Below are positions 28,401 through 41,626 of a stretch of DNA of 64,000 bases, piece by piece. Positions within the stretch are counted from its first letter, which is position 1, and every line of letters starts with the position of its first letter. The notes below the pieces were generated by a model. The model saw nothing but the letters and a program-made list of their open reading frames with translations. It was not told where the DNA came from and made no database searches. Position numbers and translations under genes: made by a program. This stretch comes from Nautilus pompilius. Lineage: Eukaryota > Mollusca > Cephalopoda > Nautilida > Nautilidae. The stretch lies in the NCBI GenBank assembly GCA_018389105.1, contig JACATO010001046.1, positions 248,001 through 312,000 of the forward strand, in the 5' to 3' direction.

Positions 28401-31400
28401 TGGAGCAAAGAATGGTCCAATGTCACCTCCACCAATTTGGATAGAGAAGATAAGTAGCAAGAAAGAAAGCCTTTCTGTACATACAATTAGAATGCTTTAG
28501 AAAGTCTAGCAAGATCCAAGTTGCACCTCAACCAATTGTCAAGTGAGACAATATGTCATGCTATGGGTTATTATTACATGGCACAGTAGAAAGGCAAAAT
28601 TGGTGCTTGTTGAAGAATGTTTCATGAGATTTGGTGTCCTTATTACATAGTGGAAAAGTGCAACATGACATCTCTTCTGATACCACAGAATCGGAAGTGA
28701 AATCAAGACAGTCAGCCTTTTCCACAGGTACCTCAAAGCCCTGACATGAATCTGAGAGAGCATCTACGAAAGCATCTGGATCACCAGCTGGGATCATCGA
28801 CCAGTCTATGTCTGGTCAATAGAATGAAACTAAATGAAGCTCTTATATATGGGGGAATCTGTTAGACAAGATCATGATACAAAATCTTGATTTAATACCA
28901 AAGCAGAGGTGGGTTTTATATTGCTCAAGGTGGGTCAACCAAGTACTAGCATAAAGAAATTCCCTAAACACCTCACTTAACTGGTAACTGTCAAACCACC
29001 CTGCACATTATGTAACTTCCAATTTAAACCTTCAATAAAAAAACAATTTACTCCACCCACTCCCACTTTTTACGCTTAATACACACATAATTAAGATAAC
29101 TTCAAGGTGGTAATATTTGGCAAAAATCCAACTACTTTAAAAATAAAAAAAGGAGAGAAAGTGTGCACTTTCATATAGTTACCTAACTTAGTCACTGACC
29201 CCTTGTAATTACCAAACTCTGATAGCAAGTTCTTTTTTAATAATCTGTCTTAGTGTTGATATGGTATCTTAACTTCAGTAACACCAAAATCTTTAATGTA
29301 CCCGGTTTTCTACCCAATTCTAATTTTTCTAAAATACCATGTGGAAATTCTGCAGAAGTTGAGATGTATGGCCAGCAAATCTACGCTCTAGACTGTCCAC
29401 AGCTTGGCATACATAGCCACCCATCTGTTTTAAACGATGTTCTTTGCCAGCTTCACCATCCAGTGATGATGCTTCTGGTTCTTTATGTCTATCCTGTTTG
29501 TGCGTGTTAGTCTGAAGACAGTCATCAATTACAGATGTAGCACATTCCTCCAACGGCCCGTTGCACATGCATCTCTAACCAACAATACAAATTTATAAAT
29601 CCCCAAAGCTTTCTGACCCCTGTCCCAGATTGCCTTTCAAATCCATTAAAGGAACTTTGGTGAAATCAACCGTTACCTTAACAATGCTGAAATAAATGCA
29701 GTCAGTTTGTAAACATTCAGTAAGCTGCTAGAAATGGGAAAACACACCCGTTAAAAGATGAGTGACTGCTATGAATTTGTACTTTGCAACTTCTAACAAA
29801 AGACCCATCTATGGCACTGGCAATCAGTGTAGGTTCATGTTCTAACCATAATCTGGACACGTATGATAAATTGCATGTAATACCTTTTCTGAATTCAGTA
29901 GTGCTTGAATATTCCCAGTTTATTGCTTCTTGGTGCTGAATTAGTGTAAGCATAAAAAGCATACATTTACTACGCCACTGTAATGGCTCTTGTGATGTGG
30001 GTAACGCAGATTTGGGTAAAGCGCAAAGACCACCAAGTAAATAATAGTTTTAAAACTGAAAACCTGGCAATCACGCGGGTTTTTTCAAACATGCCATATC
30101 GCGAGGATGACAAAAGTCTAAAAGCATTGCGGAAGCTCCTGGACAGTTCCTTTAAAGCCAGTAGCCGTAGCTACTTTACCATCTTTGGTAAGATCCGAAG
30201 GGGCCTTTATTTTAAACTTTCTCTTCCTTACCGAATCAAGAAGACCCTGAGCTAAAATTAATTTTTAAGACAAAAAAAAAAAAACAAAACAAAAAAGGAG
30301 TTACCTCCTTTGTTGTTAACGTTAGATTGTGGTGGTTACATTACTCTGGCTTAAGTGTTATAGTCAGTGTATAAGACACCTTGTTTTTGAGGCTATTTTC
30401 TTGAATTTAGTTTTTGATGGCATACCCTGGTACCACAGAGAAAGTGAGCAATGCGCATAACAGAATGCCCTACGGTACATTTATTCAGAATTAGAGCGCG
30501 GGTGAGCCCGTATGAAAAACATTCCCCTTTCCTTTATTTGCCTGATGTTCATTTATACCATAACGCATCATTCTCTGTACCACCCACATCTTTACTGTCC
30601 CTACATCTCACTAAAGTTTCCACTTTAACATTTTTTTCACCCATTCACAAATGGCAAGATTTGGTACTCCCACTATTCATTTTGTACTTAAATGATTGTA
30701 GCAAATAGCACCAGAATGTATTCAGTACTGGCATACAAAATAAGCACCCAGAGAGATCCCAAATATTCTCATAAACATGCACCTGAATCCCTCCCAACAG
30801 TTTTCTTTAGGAATTTGTTTTATGCCTACATTTATTCTCATATGCTGTTACTGCTAAAATGAAAGTTAAACAAATTTTTCAATACCAGTGGAATCACTTC
30901 ATATTTATTGTTCCATCTTGGGGACATTTTGCCAATGTTTCCACATGCCATATTATAATTGGTTTGTTTCCTTTGGTTGATGATACACAAGGAACTAATT
31001 TATTCTCCTGTAATACACAGGCTAATTTTGCAGCAATTGTTGTTCTGCTTAAGAGCCTAAAGGGCTTCACAAATCCTCCTCCTCATCCAACTGTAGCAGA
31101 GAAATTCTTTAGTTCCATTTTTTCCTACAATTCTCTTTGTATCCAAACAGAACATAATAGTTGAGATTCTGATGCCCAGAAACCAGAGTTTGGAAACCCA
31201 CTGACCTAACTGGAATTCAAGACCTGGTTATTCCACATTTTTTTATTTGTGGGAGGGTCAAACACTTTCATTTCTTGGCGTACTTTTCATTTCTAGACTC
31301 CCTTTTGCCATAGGTGTCCAAACTTCTGTTCTACACCTGTTTTCATATGTTGTTTTATGCATTCTTAACATAATCTAGAAGCAGGCATTCTAAGAACTCA

Positions 31401-34400
31401 CTGCATTGATGAGAACATGGAGGCAGAACTGAAGTCCTATATGTTTAAGACTTAATGCAATTTTTGGCAACCTCTTTAGACAATACCCATATCTGACATG
31501 CACTGATAATTATGATACATTTCAATGCTGCTAAGTTTAACACAAACTTAGATTAAAAAAAAAAAACATTTATATGGTTTCATGATTTACCGGTTTTCTT
31601 CTTCTGAACTTGCAGCATTTAAACTGTCTATGAGTAACCACAACCCAGTCACTAAAGCAAAGCTGAGATGATCTATCAAGAAATACTGAGAAAGAAAATC
31701 TTAATGCTAGTTCCTGGAATATATATACAGAAATACTGTGAAGATGAAATGGACAAAACAATTCGAATTGTTGTTTGACCATTACATTTTCGCTCAGAAC
31801 TTTTGAAGTTAATGGCATTTTTACCATCAGGGATCAGTAAATCAAATCATGGAGTTGACAAGATCACCTGAATTTTCTTTAAGATCGATGTTTCAAAAAT
31901 CAACTAATTGACAAGAAGTTATCATTAATGAATAGTGCTCAAAAGATTTTTTTTTTTTTGAAAAACTAGAAATACATGCAGCTGCAAGCTAAAGAATAAA
32001 CATATAAATGAACAACATTAATATGGTTCCTCCCCTTTTCACTAGTTTGACAAGGCTGAACATAAGGTCAGAAAAGGCTCCATTTTAATCTTTTATTTCA
32101 ACGTTCTACAGCATCATCGTATTCCATCCTCAGTGTTCAAAGTACCAATATGAAACATCTTGGGAACCCCTGCCAAAAACTTGCACTTAATTTTAAGATT
32201 ATAACTAAGCTAACAGGTACTTCTTAAGAGTATTGTCATGTCATTGTAAAATATATATATATATACTTTGAAACGAAATTATTAAAACTATAAAAGCACA
32301 CTTACATTTTGAATGCCAATCACATCGCCATCTCAGAGATGTTTAGCTAGCTGTTGGCAAATTTAACAGTGTCAAATCCCTTTTTGTTTTAAATGGGCCA
32401 ACTATATCAATCCTGCTTTAAAAATTCTAATATATATATATATTTTTTTTAATTAGTGGCCTTTCACTCCTGTTTGGAAAATAAAATTCGTGATCAAGTA
32501 TCTGAAGAGCTGTGCATGCTTCTGTACTTTAGTATGCAATTTGATTCTATCAAATGATTATTTTTAGGACTTCAAGTTGGTCCTCTCATTACAACAAAAG
32601 CTACCCTTTGTTAACAGTTACAGAAGTTTTTAAGAACTTTGCCTGGCTGCCACTAAGCATACATGCATGCAAACACCTGTTTACTGCCATTTAATTACCC
32701 TTCGATCTTGGCTTCTTGGTTGTTTGCGTTACAGTGTCATAGAATCTGGCTGTAAGTAATAATTAAGAAAAGCAAAAAGTAAACTACTAAAATCTTTCTG
32801 ATGTGCAGCCATCATCTATTCTTACTTTAGCGGATAAACCAATTATTATTTAGAAATCTGCATATACAGCAAATCTTTAGGTTTTTTTTCCTCCTCGTTT
32901 AATAAATGTTCCACCTACTGGTTCTAGTTGGTATGCGAAGAGGGACATTAAATACAATGCAGGAATTCTGCATCTTGGCGTGGTCAAAGCCTTGAATCAT
33001 CACCGGCTGATTTGTAAGAAATAATCAGAAACGGAGTTAATCTGAACACGATCAGTCCATCAACTGCGCTCGGGCAACCGGATGCTAGCAACTGTTAGAG
33101 AAATTACAGCCAAACCAGAAGATCTCTTCCTCAGCAACCAGGTGTATACATACGGCCGCCTTGTAGCAAGGCGGTGGTATGTTTCTACTCTGTGCTGGAA
33201 ACGTTTCACGGAATCAAACTGGCACATGACAACCCTCGACAACGATGAATTTTTTTTCAATAAGAAAGAAACTTATCTGAATAGGCTTCCCCCCCTCATC
33301 CCAAATATCTTCCGCTTGTTTTAACTGATTACTTTGTATCCTAAGCAATGTGCAAAAGTAGTTTGAAATGCTTACAAGAATTTAAACATTTTTGAAATAC
33401 AATTAAAAAAAAAAACCCATTACTAATCTGATCATTAAATGCAAATGCATCACTACCTTATGGATAAATGCCAAACCAATAAACCGACAAAAGAACTGCT
33501 ATGAGATGATGAAACGGACCAGATACCATTATGGCAATGCTATTTCAGCCGAGTTTCATTTGAGTCACCCTAGTATAATCAATTTCTGACAAAGTTTAAA
33601 TTTTAAAATGTTGATAAATAGTAGAAAAAAAAAATTTTTTAAAAATTTGTTTTAGTTCTCTCTCTCCCTCCCCAATTTAAAATACTTCCTGCTCTCCCCA
33701 CCCCTACAGGACAAATAAAGATTTCATCCTGAAATGTTTTCCTGGCAGATGTTCTGTTAATTCTGATGGAAGAAAAGATTTCTATACAGTAGAGCACAAA
33801 CACAAAGCTAGCTACAACATCTATCCTTAATATCATCTAGGTAAAAATGAGGCAAATTCTCTGTAAATTTATATTTTAGTAAATTCTTGTTACAGCTCTA
33901 GTTTAATAAACCTAAATGGAGCATTTAAATAATGGCATGCTGGGAAAGACAGATGACCCTGCCTGGCCCCCAAAACAACAATTAAAAATACTGGTTGAAT
34001 AATTATCATAAGCCATATAAACAATGAACATCTGGAGCAGCTTGTTAAAGGCAAACAAAGTAACATACTTTTGGTAATAGGTTGGAAAGGCTGACTAATA
34101 TAATGAGCTTGAGCAATGATAATCTCACTTGGTGTGAACCGAGTATTAGATCTGTGCTGTGATAGCTGGTGGTTTGAATTCATTGGAAAAGCACAAACCA
34201 ACCTTGAGTAACAACACATTTTCTGATAGATATTCTATTTTGGTGGTAAATCATGAAGGTGATAGCCATCATATATTGTTTGCAAGAATAGACACTACCT
34301 ATGTGCCTTAAAAAGCTTTAGTTCTAGCAATGAGTAGTACACCATAAGTTGTCAAGGAAGAGGGTTAAAGCTAGACGAGGAGACGAGAGCTTCTCTTAGA

Positions 34401-37400
34401 GCATCTCTCTCTGAACAAAAAACCTCTCACGGATGTGAAAAGGGAGGTGACACATGCCAGAGATGACACCTGTGACTAGCTTTATACCTCCATGCCTTGT
34501 TATCCCCAAACAGCAGGCCCTAGGTGCACAAAACCAACCCTGTTTACTCAGTGGGTGCTGTCGTAATCCCACACCCGTCAACTTATTCTTACATAAGACC
34601 ACCTCAAGATGGATGCATTCTTACTGTGCATAGCCGAAAAGAAAGAGGCTCTCATCGCTCAGGCTTTGACAGAGGGGGCTTTTTGTTGGATATTTAGGGA
34701 GCTAGAGGATGCTTGATTGTTGCGAGAACACTATTGCTGGTTGTAAACCTGGACGCTAGAGTTGCTTTTCAATTTCAAATGAACTGATGAAGAACAAAGA
34801 CTTAGTTGATGAGAAATAAAAACAAATGGAGCCCCCCTTAGATATAGTAATAAATCTTCAAAATAATGCAGGCCCCGAGAAACTGTCAGTGAGATTTACA
34901 AAGGAACAAGAACCAGCACATAATTGGCAAAGGTGCCACCACCTAAGAAAAACATGCAAAACAACACAATTAGTTGAATTGCCTTCAGTTTGAAATAATT
35001 GAGAGCAAACTTCATGGGGAAAAACCTTAACATTCTTGTTAATGTATAAGCACAAAATTTATCAGGTCTGAGCAACATTACAAAAATTAGTAAAATGTGA
35101 ATGTGAGCCTATAAATAATAATTGTTAGGCCTGAAATAAGTGAAATAGGTGACTGGATGGAGACAGAGACAGAGAGAGGGGGGGGGATGACGGAAAGGAG
35201 ACAGGTAACTGATGAAATCATGTCAATAACATTTTGTATGCAGGGACAAGAAATGAAAGTGTGATGCAACACTAATGTTGGAAACAAGGTGTGTGGAATA
35301 ACCACCCATGACATATTAGGCTCTGCTTCTGCTGGTGGCCAATTCCCAGCACATGGATAATCGTCAAGCAATCAACAGATTGCTTTTGTGTTTTTGTTAA
35401 GTTTGAAAATTATGTTACAACAACTGAAACATCCGCGCAGTGCAGTCCTTATCAGGTTAGTAACAACATCAAAATAAAAGGACTCCTTCTAAACCCTAAA
35501 CATAAAAATAACAAAGCAAGTCTGACACAAGTCCAGCATTGAATAGAGTAAGTCTCAAAAACAGTAACACATTTTTGTTATTTATTTGGGTTCACAATGG
35601 AAGCCAGACCACAAAAACATGCTGGGCTGCAAACAAATTTTACTGCCATGTCAGCTGATACCGATAACATCTAACCTGTTATCAGCAATTCATTCTAAGC
35701 AGTTCAATCCCTTCTGCATGCAACATAAAACAAAGATTAGTTACCTCCCTTTGATCTGGGAGTCTTAGCAACAGCAAATTCAGACCCCCCCTCAACTCCT
35801 TACTTAACCACCCACTGAACATTTTTGGTCAAAGTGGGTTTAATTCTAACTCAAAGACACATGTATATATATACAAATTACTATTGCAAAGACTTGAAAA
35901 GCCATAATGGTAAATAACAATTTTACAGATTTCTAGACTAAACTGTCACAGATTTAGCAATGCTATAAAAGGGCCTTTTCTTAAGTAATCATCGCACCCA
36001 GAGAGGTCTGATAAACCCTTTCTGATGTGTAGTTTGTTGGTTCCTATGGCGAAATCAGTAGCCTACTCTCGCATGATAACGCAAATAAGACGAGATTTTG
36101 TTTTACAGCAATTGTAGCTGAAGCGCAGTCTCTCTGTTAATTCAGAGCTTGAAATGAAGCCATAAAATGCTTTGAATAGTTTGGAATATGGGACACCTAT
36201 GACAACATTCCAACAAATGGAAAAAAAAAAGAAAAATAAGGGATCCAATTGCAATAAGGACTGCTGCAAAGTTACAGGCAGAGGTAGAGAAGGAAATGTA
36301 TCAAATGTTTCTGCACCAACACTTAAATCCTTATCCAAGAAGTGGAATTTACATGCAAATGAACATTAAGCCTGCTAGTTCTATCTACTGTGCAAGGTGG
36401 CACCACATGGCTCAAACTTTCTCCCCCGTCAATTCATCAGTGCAACATCTCCAAAACAGAACCAACACTGTGGACAAGCAAACTTTTACCTAAGCCAATG
36501 CTTGCACCTCAAAGTACTCACCAGGCAGCATTATGCAGGTTCCTAGACCACAATGACAACTTGAAGATCAGCAGCACACGTGATTTATGTATATTAAACA
36601 AACAACAGCGTCACCTGCCTTTGTTAATAACAGTTAAGCAGGTGCCATGTGCCCAGGTGTTGGAGTAATTAAGGTAACAGCCGTGCACCTGATATAACTT
36701 AATTAGCAAAAAATCATTGGAAACTTAGTCACAGGTTGGCATATGCAGTGCCCTCATGGTATGCAGACTTTATTATTTAGAACAATTTTAACAATAAAGC
36801 AATGCAAGTTTCCATACATTTTCCAAGGAATAAGTAGCATCTGATAGTAGAGCCAACAATGATTACCCACTCTTAGAATCAGTTAGAGTACAACTTTTTT
36901 AATGCTAACCGATGAGCATGCAAATACAAGAGTCAAAATTCCTTGGAATTTACAAGAGCTAAGGTTGACGACAAAATGACCTACTAAAAGTGTGGTTTAG
37001 TGAGTTCCCAGCATACCACCGAGGGGCATCTGCGCCTCGTTACACTTCAAATCTATATTATTCGGTACATAGCAGTAGGGGTTAAGTCACCTTCCTCATT
37101 AATATAACCCTTTTGAAACATTTATCATCCCAACCTCACATTTTCCATTATGAGCAACGCCAGTTCCAGCCACGCAAGCACAACAACACTTTTCACAGCA
37201 GCACAGTTACGGCTTTATCCAAAAAAAAATAATAATTCTAAAAAGAAATCACATTTGAGATTATGTAGAACCTCTCTCTCTCGGTAGATATTCAGAATGA
37301 AATACCGCACAACTTCATAACCACACGATACATGAAAGCTCGGCGATCACAAAATCATAAATGCTTTTTCTCCACCTTAAATGGCTGTTCTCCAAAATTT

Positions 37401-40400
37401 CTAACAGCAATTTAAGAAATACAAGAGTGAAATACACTACACACACAAAAGCGTTTAGACGTCGATAGTATCTTTTCTGACTTTAGATTTCTACATTCAG
37501 AACACAGCAGATGCCACAAATTAGAGCAACCCAGCTGTTTTCACACCTCTGGAAGCTGCAAAATCATATTTCAGGAAGTATCTGACTTCTGTGTGCAGCA
37601 CTAGCAGACCTCTCCTAAGGATGGTCCTTTATAAAGTGAACAAAAAGAAAAAAAGTGGATTTGAGAGCCACCCCCTTTTTCACAATGGTGAATGTTTAGT
37701 CAAACAGCACATCCAAAGATGAAGATGGACTGTTCAACCAGTCATGGGTGGAAGCAAAGACTAAGATATGGTGATCGGCTGTTCAGTCCAAATTCCGAAG
37801 CTGACCTAAGACTGCACAATAATTTTTTTCATCCATTAGTGGGTAATTTGGCATTACTATTGGCTTCAAGTAAATAATCATCCTGGAACAAGCAACAGAT
37901 TGTCCACCTGGGACTGAAACAGGTCTGAAGAAAAACTTGACGTTTGCCTTGGTATGGTAGCTACTGTGTTTTACCAGTGTACTGACAGCGCATGGTCTAA
38001 TAAGAAATTGAGTCACTACAATGGCAGCCCTATTTCATGCACACTTTCTCAGCACTCTTCTTTATAGCAGTGAACGTCGAAGCATTACGCTTGCCAGAAG
38101 AGAAGCCTCAATGGCTTCCGCATCTGCTGCTTCCATCGAATCCTAGGTAACAGTTGGAAAGTCAAAGTTCCCAACATAGTGCTGCAGAAACGCAGAAGAC
38201 AAAAAAATGTGAAGCATCTACCCCACTAAAATACAGATGAGATGGCTGGGGGCATGTTTACCATACGGAGGTTAGCCGAATGGCGAAAGACATCTCTTAT
38301 TTGGTTAACTGTTTGCATCCCATTGGCAAGCTGAAGCTGTGCTTAAAAAATCTCTTTGAGAGAGATCTATGGAGTTTTTTTTCCAGTATCTTCTTAAGTT
38401 GTCCAACAAAGAGGCAAGCACTGGCAAATGAGGCTAATGCTGCAGAAAGGGCCAAAAATGCAACAAATAAATAAAACTTCTGGAAACCCACCAGTTACTG
38501 CAGAGAATCTGAAATGCTCAAAGTGTGGTAGTGAGTGTCTAGCTAGCCTGCAGTGGTCTATGCAGCCACACTCAGGGTTTCCAAAACCCTGACCACAACC
38601 CACAATCACGTGCACCCACTGTCTCTAGGTAAATGCTGCCCGAGACGTTTAGTTGTAACACCTCGCTCAATGAAATTTAAAATCTGTTGTCTTGAGGACT
38701 GAGTCAGAACATAAATATTTTATTTGAAAAGATTTTTAATCTTATGAAATGAAAGGAAAAAGACTTAAATCTGTTTTCTTAGTACAAATATTTATTAGGA
38801 TGTCCATACAAGGCTTTTCCTAATATCCAATTGTGAAGTATTGGAAGCACAGTGGCAGGGGGGAGGGGTGAAAATAGTTTCGATTTACTAGAAGAGAAAG
38901 AGCAGCTCAAATTTTTTTCAGTTTAATAAACATACTTATGAAATCGTCTCCTATTTTTAACATTATGCTTAAAATTTAAAAATTCAAAGACACTTCCATT
39001 TTATCACTATCTAAGACATTCAGGATAAAGGGAAGATAATTGGCATGACAAAAAAAAAAATCATCAAATTCTCTACTTGTAAAATACACAGAAACAAAAG
39101 GCAAAATTCCTGGTCTATTAAAAACTTGGGCTTCAGAGTTCTGTCAAAGCAATTCTACCATTTGAGCTGTACCGTCAGCTGGTGAAGAAGTAAATGGCGC
39201 AAACACTGAACCAATTTATCGGACTCCCTATAAGGTAACGTGGAATAATTGCCATAATCTTGCAGTATCCATGTTGAAAAGAAAAACCAAAAAAAAAATT
39301 TTTACAGGAATGACTTCATGCTATTTAAAGTATTTACTCTGGGTTACTGAATTTTAGAGGATTAGTGAACCTTTTAAAATCTGTAATCTACGAAGCAAGA
39401 ATTTTGCCTCACCCTCTACATAATCCCTCACAGCACTTGTATTGGTGGAGGGGGGTGAAAATCAGCTGGCCTGTGTTTTTAAGTAACACAGTGTAACAAA
39501 TTTTCAAAAGTCTTCAGTTATCCTCATATTTCAAAAGAGTCAGTTTTTCACCCAGAATGTTACTCTAATCATTTTAACACATCATTACTGATAATACAGG
39601 TACAACTTTACCTAGACCAAAAAGAAACAGTCATTTTAACTCATGAAAAAAGTTTATTCATTACATTTATCTAATTCTTAAGTACAGTTAAAATCTAAGT
39701 TTCAGTTGCAGAAATCAAAAATACACAACTTTTCTTCTATGCATTGAAGAATCATCATGAATTAGACCCCAAATAGAGTCACCCATCATTCTGACATCCC
39801 ATATTCCCTGATATCTCTTCCATTGTTAGGATATCTTGGTGAAATCCTCTCACCACACTCTCCACTGAAATCTCTCGTGTGTGTCTCCCAGGAATAAATT
39901 CATCTCTGGCTGGCCACAATTTCATTCCGTAATGCTGTGATGTGGCACGACTATCCAAAAGACAGAGAAAGCATGAGTATTTTGTGAATCTTCCTTGCAG
40001 TCCTTTCAAAAAACCAATCATCTTAAAATCTCCACAAACATCCCAGTTATATTTTTTGCAGTCAATTGTCTCTAGCAGAAACTTAACATTTTCATAATCC
40101 TCCTTCATATGTACAGAATGGCCAATGGGTATTGATGGATATTTGTTTCCATTGTGGAGGATGACTGCTTTGAGACTTCTGGCCAAACTGTCAATGAAGA
40201 GACGCCATTCAGTAGGATTGGGCACAATACCCATTTCGTAAAACAAGCTATTAATGTCACTGCAGAAGCATAATTTGCCATCCACTGAGAAGTATCTTGA
40301 GCGTTTTTCTGGCAGATGTAGATTTACAACTGCTATCCAAGAGATTCTATTCTTCCAACCTTGATATAAGAAGTTCAGCATTAGATTTTGTTAAACCTAA

Positions 40401-41589
40401 ATCTCATACTAAGTCATCCAGTTCTTGCTGATTTGGAAAATGAGGCTTCTTTGAATTTAAGTCAGAATCATAGTTTTCATCTACAGGTGAATTTTCACTT
40501 TTTGATGATCTGTTTCTTTGGATTTGGATTGTGGTTATGGCACTGGAAGGTCATCACTGTGGAAGTGGTGAAATGGATGATGAAATATTTGGATACACAA
40601 TATCATGTTGGTTTATGGTGTTCCTGAAACTTGACACATCCACTAGACAAAAGTAACAGACATCTGTGTGATTCTTAGGCACTTGCCAAATACGAGGGAT
40701 TGCAAATAGCATCGCTTTATGATCTCTCTTAGCCACCCTTCTAGTGCTGATCTGCATGTTCCACAAGCCACATGAGGTGCCCATGCTTTATCTTGATCAC
40801 CAATCTTGATTCAAAGTATGATTCATAGGCCAATGAAAATGTATTGTTCGGTGTGATCATGTGTCTTACTTGTTTTGGGACCATGCAGAATCCATAAACA
40901 TGACAAAAATGAGTCTGCAGAGAGCTTGCATTTTCAATTTGCAGCCATTCTTATCTAATAACAGAATTAAAAAAAAGTCACCTGTTAAACACTTTTATTT
41001 CATACTGGGCTGTGTGTGCACAAGGGCTTATATACCTTGGTTTATGGATAAAAGTTCTAGAAACTTCTAGAAAGTGCTAAAATGTTCTATATTATGCACC
41101 CATTCTATCAACTATAATAGTATAATCATTTCTAATATACTTGACATTTACCAAAACCCAATGCTAGAACTGTATTTTACAGAAAAATGCCATGGAAAAT
41201 GTGAAAAAAATCAAGTTAACTAAATTCTTGTTACCTAGTGTAATCAGCTGCCATTAGGGCACAGAAGGAAACTATAGTGCCCAGAGAAAATCCACACAAA
41301 CAAACTGATGTAGAAGAGCAAGAAGAAACTGTGCCACATGTCACCAAAGTCAAGATCTGACAGGAATAGAACCTGAGCCCACAGCCATGGCAGGTCAGCG
41401 TGCTATGGATATACTCATCCGCTGCCCTATATCTATACACTCTCACACAAAAACAAGACAACCAACCCAAACTAAAAATGAAACAAACAGCATTGTTATA
41501 CATAGTACCCACACATCTTAGTACTTATACCAAATATTACTCTCTTAAAATGCCATGGTTATATCACTTCAATCATGTCAGCCCAGATA

Positions 41590-41626
<37 letters not shown>

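Noticed and set aside
28500..31200. Series of minus-strand open stretches that looked like one long broken gene
   Set aside because: No family similarity in any piece, both strands are equally open, and 80-100 codon frames are expected by chance at this AT content.
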